A program made the translations under genes and the position numbers. The notes beneath the pieces were generated by a model. That model did no database searches. It had not been told where the DNA came from and worked only from the letters and a program-made list of their open reading frames with translations. From Prevotella sp. (GTDB lineage Bacteria; Bacteroidota; Bacteroidia; Bacteroidales; Bacteroidaceae), in NCBI GenBank assembly GCA_017538105.1, contig JAFYJN010000041.1:124001-188000 (forward strand): a stretch of 64,000 nucleotides of DNA. Reading direction: 5' to 3'. This document shows positions 59,778 to 64,000 of this stretch, piece by piece. Position 1 is the stretch's first letter; each line of letters begins with the position of its first letter.

Positions 59778-60554
59778 TCAACCTTCAACGTAATAGTATT
59801 GTCCCTTCTTCCTCGTCCTGCGTCCGTATTCAATGGCGTGGTGAGGACAGTGGTGGTAGAAGGCGAAACAACTCAGGCACTGACCGTCATGCGACCATTG
59901 CGGGTGGGCATTGTCGTCAATGGTGATGGTGTGCGTGGGGCATACCTTTTCGCACAGCCCACAGCCCACACAACGGTCGGCCTTCACATGGAACGGTCTG
60001 TCGGTTACCAGGTGTTTCACGAACACATGGCCAATGAAGCGACTGTTTACGCGGGGCCATCGTCCACGAACGATATGGCACTCGTCCTTTACCCTGTCTT
60101 TGATGAACTGGGCGTAACGCTCCAGGGTGGCAGCCGCTACCGCCTTCTTCTCGCATTCGCGTTCTGGCGTGTCCACATCCATAAATGGCAGACCGACATA
60201 CGACTCGGGCATCAACAGCGAATAGGTGCTGTTCACATAAATGTCCCGCGCCGCCAAGTCAGCGCACATCATATCCATGGCTTCACCCACGGTGTCGCCC
60301 GCGGTGCATAGCGCCCAACAGTGGTGACCTGTGGAATTGTTTATTCGCAGATGTCCCACAAAACGACGCACCGACAGTGGCGGACGCCATCCATGCACAG
60401 GAAAGCAAAAACCTACACGCTCGCCAGGTTCCAAGTCGTACGAGACGTCTTCTGCCTGCCGTGGCGACATGAAGACCAGACGTTCACCCAGGAGGGATGA
60501 CAATGTGCGTGCGGCCCATCGTGTGTTGCCTGTGCACGAAAAGTAGAATATCAC
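59778..60554 (-). CDS. EFR1-family flavodoxin-like ferredoxin
   Basis: The 258-residue protein has the family start MIFYFSCTGNTRWAARTL (flavodoxin-type phosphate loop) and C-terminal two [4Fe-4S] motifs: CVGCGLCEKVCP and CLSCFAFYHHCP. It is a two-domain electron carrier; its partner is unknown. The start codon is GTG at 60552-60554, three bases after the promoter core, so the mRNA should be leaderless. No ATG alternative gives the family N-terminus. Confidence 0.92.
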   Translation of the reverse strand: MIFYFSCTGNTRWAARTLSSLLGERLVFMSPRQAEDVSYDLEPGERVGFCFPVHGWRPPLSVRRFVGHLRINNSTGHHCWALCTAGDTVGEAMDMMCADLAARDIYVNSTYSLLMPESYVGLPFMDVDTPERECEKKAVAAATLERYAQFIKDRVKDECHIVRGRWPRVNSRFIGHVFVKHLVTDRPFHVKADRCVGCGLCEKVCPTHTITIDDNAHPQWSHDGQCLSCFAFYHHCPHHAIEYGRRTRKKGQYYYVEG

Positions 60555-60557
60555 GCT

Positions 60558-60566
60558 GCAAAAATA
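60558..60566 (-). promoter_or_regulatory. EFR1 promoter core
   Basis: TATTTTTGC on the minus strand, followed directly by agcGTG, the same arrangement as at 54931. Confidence 0.65.
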
Positions 60567-60660
60567 ACAATATTTCTCTAACCTACAAAGAATTTGCGAT
60601 GATTTGAACCTCTGTCGTGCTTTTTAACGTCAAATTGTTGCCCAATTCAGAAAAATGCCG

Positions 60661-60669
60661 TAATATTGC
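60661..60669 (+). promoter_or_regulatory. Possible paaK promoter core
   Basis: TAATATTGC, one mismatch from the usual core, 144 bases before the ATG. Confidence 0.4.
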
Positions 60670-60684
60670 AAAAAAATTGTTGAG

Positions 60685-60800
60685 GGTTTAGGGCTTAGTG
60701 TTTAGTGTTCTAGGAAAAACTTGGGAAATCCCAGGTAGCCATAGGACAATTTAGATAACCCTAAGCCGCTATAACACTAAACACTCGACACTCAACATTC
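60685..60800. repeat. Inverted gttgagtgtttagt-type repeats before paaK
   Basis: gggcttagtgtttagtgtt (about 60687-60706) and aacactaaacactcgacact (about 60773-60792) can pair, forming a long hairpin leader. Between them is a short CTTGGGA-AA-TCCCAGG hairpin. Confidence 0.55.
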
Positions 60801-60812
60801 AACATTACAAAC

Positions 60813-62141
60813 ATGGACATTTCCAAAAACGAATACTGGCAGCCGGAACTCGAGACGATGCCAAGGGAACAGCTCCGGGAGCTGCAGTTGAAAAAACTGA
60901 AACAGACGGTGGCCACCTGTCTTCGCGCCCCGTTCTATGCCAAACGCCTGGGCGAGTTGGGCATCACCCCTGAAAGCATCACCTCGCTCGACGACCTACG
61001 TCGCATACCTTTCACCGTGAAGAACGACCTCCGCGAGGCCTATCCTTTCGGTCTCGTTGCTGGCTCGCTCGACGATGCCGTACGTATCCACTCCTCGTCG
61101 GGTACGACGGGCCATCCCACGGTGGTGGCCTATAGCCGTCACGACATCGACTCGTGGGCGAACATGATTGCCCGCAGCATGTATATGGTGGGCTGCCGAC
61201 CCAGCGACGTGTTCCAGAACAGTTCGGGCTATGGCATGTTCACCGGTGGACTGGGCTTCCAATATGGTGCCGAGAAACTGGGATGTACCACCGTGCCCGC
61301 CGCGGCTGGTAACAGCAAACGACAGATCATGTTCATCCGCGACTTCGGCACCACGTGTCTGCACGCCATACCTTCCTACGCCATCCGTTTGGCAGAGGTG
61401 TTCAAGGACGAGGGCATTGACCCGCGAACCACGAAGCTGCACACCCTGTTCATCGGTGCCGAGCCCCATACCGAGGAGCAGCGGCAGCGCATAGAACGGA
61501 TGTTGGGCGTGAAAGCCTACAACTCCTTCGGTATGACCGAGATGAACGGTCCCGGCGTGGCTTTCGAATGTAAATACCAGAAGGGTATGCACCTTTGGGA
61601 GGACAACTATATCATAGAAATCGTCAACCCCGACACCCTTGAGCCCGTGCCCGACGGTGAGGTGGGCGAGATGGTGCTCACCACCCTCGACCGTACGCTG
61701 ATGCCTATCCTCAGGTACCGCACGCGCGACCTCACGCGTATCATCTCCGAGCCTTGTCCTTGCGGCCGTACCCATCGTCGCATCGACCGCATCCTCGGAC
61801 GTACCGACGACATGTTCATCATCAAGGGCGTGAACGTGTTCCCCATGCAGGTGGAGAAGATCCTCGTGCAGTTCCCGGGCTTGGCTTCCAACTACCTCAT
61901 CACCCTCGATACGGTCGACGACAACGACATCATGACCGTGCAGGTGGAGGTCGACGATATTCCCACCGATATCTATCCCGACATGCAGAAGATGGTGCGT
62001 GACATCCAGCGGGCACTCAAAGACGAGATACTCCTCACGCCGAAGGTGAAACTGGTGCAGAAAGGATCGTTGCCCGTGAGCGAGGGCAAAGCGGTGAGGG
62101 TTCACGACAACCGCGACAACAAGGCTAAACCCATGGCATGA
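60813..62141 (+). CDS. paaK: Phenylacetate-CoA ligase family protein
   Basis: The 442-residue adenylate-forming enzyme activates phenylacetate or related aryl acids to CoA thioesters. Motifs: VRIHSSSGTTGHPTVVAYS (P-loop), NSSGYGMFTGGLGFQYGAEK, YNSFGMTEMNGPGVAFE, YRTRDLTRI and the C-terminal LVQKGSLPVSEGKAVRV. Length is normal. In Bacteroides this gene often sits with indolepyruvate ferredoxin oxidoreductase genes. None is visible here; the next gene overlaps it. Confidence 0.93.
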   Translation: MDISKNEYWQPELETMPREQLRELQLKKLKQTVATCLRAPFYAKRLGELGITPESITSLDDLRRIPFTVKNDLREAYPFGLVAGSLDDAVRIHSSSGTTGHPTVVAYSRHDIDSWANMIARSMYMVGCRPSDVFQNSSGYGMFTGGLGFQYGAEKLGCTTVPAAAGNSKRQIMFIRDFGTTCLHAIPSYAIRLAEVFKDEGIDPRTTKLHTLFIGAEPHTEEQRQRIERMLGVKAYNSFGMTEMNGPGVAFECKYQKGMHLWEDNYIIEIVNPDTLEPVPDGEVGEMVLTTLDRTLMPILRYRTRDLTRIISEPCPCGRTHRRIDRILGRTDDMFIIKGVNVFPMQVEKILVQFPGLASNYLITLDTVDDNDIMTVQVEVDDIPTDIYPDMQKMVRDIQRALKDEILLTPKVKLVQKGSLPVSEGKAVRVHDNRDNKAKPMA

Positions 62142-62788
62142 AACACCTGACCCACATATCGGCGATGAGATGGCTCTGTGCGCTGGTCATGGCATGGGGC
62201 AGTGTCGCCATGGCTCCTGCCCAGGATGTCATGCGCCGCACGCTCATGACCATCCCCGACAGCATCGTGCCCTTCCTCAACCATAGTATGATAGGCGAGT
62301 TGGTGGAGTTCGCGGGCCGTGGTGGCACCGCCGAGGTGAAGAACAAACTCGACGGCATGTCGTCGCTCGATACGCTCACACAAAGCTATGCCGCCTTCAC
62401 CCTCACCAAGGTCGACAAGATGCAGCTCATGCTCCTGCCCAGGACGGCCGGCGACAGCATCATCTGTCTGTTGCACACCTACTACGGTCCCGAGCCGGAG
62501 AGCACGGTGCGGTTCTATTCGATGGGGTGGCAGCGGCTGTCTGACGATGAGTTCCTCACTCCCGTGACCTTCGACGAACTCGTGCACCGACCCGACACAA
62601 TGGATGCCGACAAGTTCATGGCTCTCCGAAAACTCTTCGACCCATGCCTCATCTCTGTTGTGGCAGACCCACGGGAACTGACGCTTACCTTCTCTTTGTC
62701 GAAACCGTTATTGAGCGAAGCCGATAAAAAGGCATTGGATCCAATCGTATTGCAAAAAACTGTTAAGTGGAGCGGAAAAACGTTTTAA
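62138..62788 (+). CDS. DUF3256 family secreted protein
   Basis: The 216-residue product has a signal peptide (AMRWLCALVMAWGSVAMAPA) and a compact domain (TIPDSIVPFLNHSMIGELVE; DTLTQSYAAFTLTKVDKMQL). It is specific to Bacteroidota and its function is unknown. Its ATG overlaps the paaK stop by four bases (ATGA), so the two are translationally coupled. Confidence 0.88.
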   Translation: MKHLTHISAMRWLCALVMAWGSVAMAPAQDVMRRTLMTIPDSIVPFLNHSMIGELVEFAGRGGTAEVKNKLDGMSSLDTLTQSYAAFTLTKVDKMQLMLLPRTAGDSIICLLHTYYGPEPESTVRFYSMGWQRLSDDEFLTPVTFDELVHRPDTMDADKFMALRKLFDPCLISVVADPRELTLTFSLSKPLLSEADKKALDPIVLQKTVKWSGKTF

Positions 62789-62846
62789 TAATGTTAAAAA
62801 TCACACATTTCGATGTATAATTATGCGTAGTTATGAAGAAACCGTG

Positions 62847-62855
62847 TAAATTTGC
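62847..62855 (+). promoter_or_regulatory. Promoter core of a candidate small RNA
   Basis: TAAATTTGC, 59 bases after the DUF3256 stop and about 42 bases before a strong terminator. There is no protein start between. Confidence 0.55.
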
Positions 62856-62861
62856 ATCGTG

Positions 62862-62928
62862 TTTTTCATGGTATTAGATTATTAAGGTTAATAAAGATTG
62901 GTTGTCGTGAGACAATCAATTTTTTTTG
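62862..62928 (+). ncRNA. Candidate small RNA of about 65 bases
   Basis: The predicted transcript from the core at 62847 ends with ATTGGTTGTC-gtga-GACAATCAAT (62897-62920, one G-T pair), followed by TTTTTTTTG. The 5' part has tggtattagattattaaggt. It has no start codon and no obvious target. The terminator could also serve the paaK-DUF3256 operon. Confidence 0.55.
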
Positions 62929-62962
62929 TGCCTACCTCTTCCTCATCATTCGTGTAATGTCC

Positions 62963-63198
62963 AAACTCCTTAACTCAACACTCAACATTCAAATAGAGGT
63001 GAGGGGTGAGAGGTGAGAGAAATGCCAGCAGGCTATTGTCCAAACTCCCAAACTCCTTGACTCCCAAACTCCTTAACTCAACACTCAACATTCAACACTT
63101 AAATAGAGGTGAGAAGTGAGAGGTGAGGGGTGAGAGAAATGCCAGCAGGCTATTGTCTAAACTCCCAAACTCCTTGACTCCCAAACTCCTTAACTCAT
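62963..63198. repeat. Large tandem repeat, 2.1 copies
   Basis: Copies at 62963-63065 and 63066-63182 share aaactccttaactcaacact, the ataga ggtgag block, aaatgccagcaggctattgt and the aactcccaaactccttgact end. A third, cut copy begins at 63183. The second copy has extra bases around cacttaa. The whole 62930-63200 stretch has no gene. Confidence 0.8.
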
Positions 63199-63204
63199 CC
63201 CTCT

Positions 63205-63576
63205 CTACAACGGTTCCAGTCTCCTTCGTAGGGCGCGGGTGCGTTGTATGTTGGCTTGTTCCTTCAGCTGTTGCTGCAGAGCCTCGCTCCGTTCCTTGTG
63301 CGGTGTAGCGTCGTCGGGACTGACCGTCAGCAGCCATCGCCAAAGGATGCGTTCCGTGAGGAAATCCACGAGTGTGTCGTGTGATACGTGCCATCGCAGC
63401 CAGGGCCTGGCCTCGTCGATCGCACTGTGGTAATAACGGTTGAGCAAATCGCCATCGTATTCGTTGACGGCGATACGTTCATATCGGTCGGGGGAGCCGT
63501 CATCTTGTCGGCTGCCTTGATACGCAGTGGCCATTGCCACCTGTCGCATCACTTTTTCTTTCAATGGTTTTTTCAT
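63205..63576 (-). CDS. Protein of unknown function next to the right-edge gene
   Basis: The 123-residue product (MKKPLKEKVMRQVAMATAYQ) is soluble, charged, and rich in Arg, Leu and Trp (LTERILWRWLLTV). A C-terminal helix EALQQQLKEQANIQRTRALR looks like a coiled coil. It overlaps the preceding gene by four bases (ATGA). I do not recognise it. Small overlapping genes with such composition occur in prophages and integrative elements, but nothing here proves that. Confidence 0.6.
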   Translation of the reverse strand: MKKPLKEKVMRQVAMATAYQGSRQDDGSPDRYERIAVNEYDGDLLNRYYHSAIDEARPWLRWHVSHDTLVDFLTERILWRWLLTVSPDDATPHKERSEALQQQLKEQANIQRTRALRRRLEPL

Positions 63577-64000
63577 GGTTCAAAATGGTATTTGCACCCT
63601 CCCTTTGGGAGGGTTGGGGTGGGTGTCCTAGCTATCACGTGGCTGATACGTTCGTCGGGCGCCATCCATCCCGCGATGGCCACGCGGTGCCAGCGCCATG
63701 GTGCGCCGGCAGGTCTGGAGAGCGTGGGACAACGGCTGCTGCCCAGCAGATGCCAGTGGTATTGGTCGTTGCTGCCCCAGAGCATGACGCAGAGCAGCGC
63801 CCCCTCCGTGCCATGTCTCTTGCGGAACAGGCCGCACACCTCCACGCGGCGCCATCGCTGTGGCGAGTGGTCCGGCGTGCCGATCTCACGTGTGAGGGCC
63901 ACCACGGGGATGCTGCCACTGCCGTTGTCGCTGTCACTCTCGTTGGTGTACGGGTCGGAAAAGCCCATCTCCGCCAGTCCCCAGCATCCGCTGTCGAGGT
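63573..64000 (-). CDS. Right-edge gene of unknown function, 5' end beyond window
   Basis: The frame is open at the right edge; an internal ATG at 63968 begins MGFSDPYTNE, and upstream in-frame codons LDSGCWGLAE continue it. Visible features: a low-complexity Asp/Ser stretch (NESDSDNGSGS), ALLCVMLWGSNDQYHWHLLG and WRWHRVAIAGWMAPDERISH. The last residues TPTPTLPKGG are encoded by a hairpin/G-quadruplex repeat (63597-63627), so the natural C-terminus was probably nearer RISHVIA. Unknown function; possibly part of a mobile element. Confidence 0.55.
   Translation of the reverse strand, partial: LDSGCWGLAEMGFSDPYTNESDSDNGSGSIPVVALTREIGTPDHSPQRWRRVEVCGLFRKRHGTEGALLCVMLWGSNDQYHWHLLGSSRCPTLSRPAGAPWRWHRVAIAGWMAPDERISHVIARTPTPTLPKGGCKYHFEP
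63597..63627 (+). repeat. Hairpin/G-quadruplex repeat within the right-edge gene
   Basis: CCCTCCCTTTGGGAGGG then TTGGGGTGGGTGT. It is translated on the minus strand as TPTPTLPKGG, in another frame than the copy in the hydrolase gene. Confidence 0.85.

Overview
The window reads as chromosomal DNA of a Bacteroidota member, most likely Prevotellaceae. The evidence is about twenty promoter cores of the TAnnTTTGC type, usually with a TTG about 19-20 bases upstream, lack of obvious Shine-Dalgarno boxes, lipoproteins with a Bacteroidota-type surface-export tail, a BspA-type leucine-rich-repeat protein, a TonB-dependent receptor, and lineage families such as DUF3256, DUF4494 and the EFR1 ferredoxin. 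I see no tRNA, rRNA, insertion sequence, integrase or CRISPR array.

Layout. 1-4.7 kb: end of a tripartite efflux operon (TolC channel, periplasmic adaptor), an unknown secreted protein, a 107-base scrap of a second TolC gene, and riboflavin synthase behind a long foldable leader. 4.7-12.2 kb: a complete glycine-cleavage operon transcribed leftwards (lipoate ligase, gcvT, gcvH, split gcvPA/gcvPB, lpdA), in which the ligase can charge GcvH with lipoate. 12.3-19 kb: threonine pathway (thrA, a phosphoglycerate-mutase-like proposed homoserine kinase, thrC), interrupted by an inward-facing membrane-anchored gene. 19.3-22.2 kb: an accessory island with an archaeal-type ATPase fused to a nuclease-like domain and flanked by 17-base repeats, palindromic repeats, a strongly folded RNA with its own promoter, and two small unknown proteins. 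22.3-28.6 kb: a surface locus with a BspA-like LRR protein, a dockerin-bearing protein, a cohesin-like protein and a 68-residue peptide. 28.7-42.2 kb: secreted esterase-like hydrolase, outer-membrane barrel, lipoproteins, an FAD oxidoreductase, a zinc metallopeptidase, a cytidylate-kinase-like protein, pheT, a YebC-family regulator, a TSCPD protein, lepA and a Crp/Fnr regulator. 42.2-49.7 kb: twin acyl-CoA ligases behind a promoter with two inverted repeats, and a secreted TPR-CHAT protease candidate with a small secreted partner. 49.7-64 kb: LolC/E-like permease, aminotransferase, TonB receptor with a His/Cys-rich small protein, DUF4494, PLP-binding protein, M6 metalloprotease, EFR1, phenylacetate-CoA ligase, DUF3256, a candidate small RNA, and two unrecognised genes at the right edge.

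Intergenic DNA is full of short dispersed repeats. The most striking family pairs a perfect CCCTCCC/GGGAGGG hairpin with four G-tracts (a canonical G-quadruplex pattern). There are 13 copies plus one related in-gene copy. At seven loci they start at or just after a stop codon, or within the last codons, always with the same polarity relative to the gene.

Gene starts were often moved inward from the longest possible reading frame because the promoter core lies inside or downstream of the first start codon. All functional calls rest on reading the translated sequence by eye; no database search was run.
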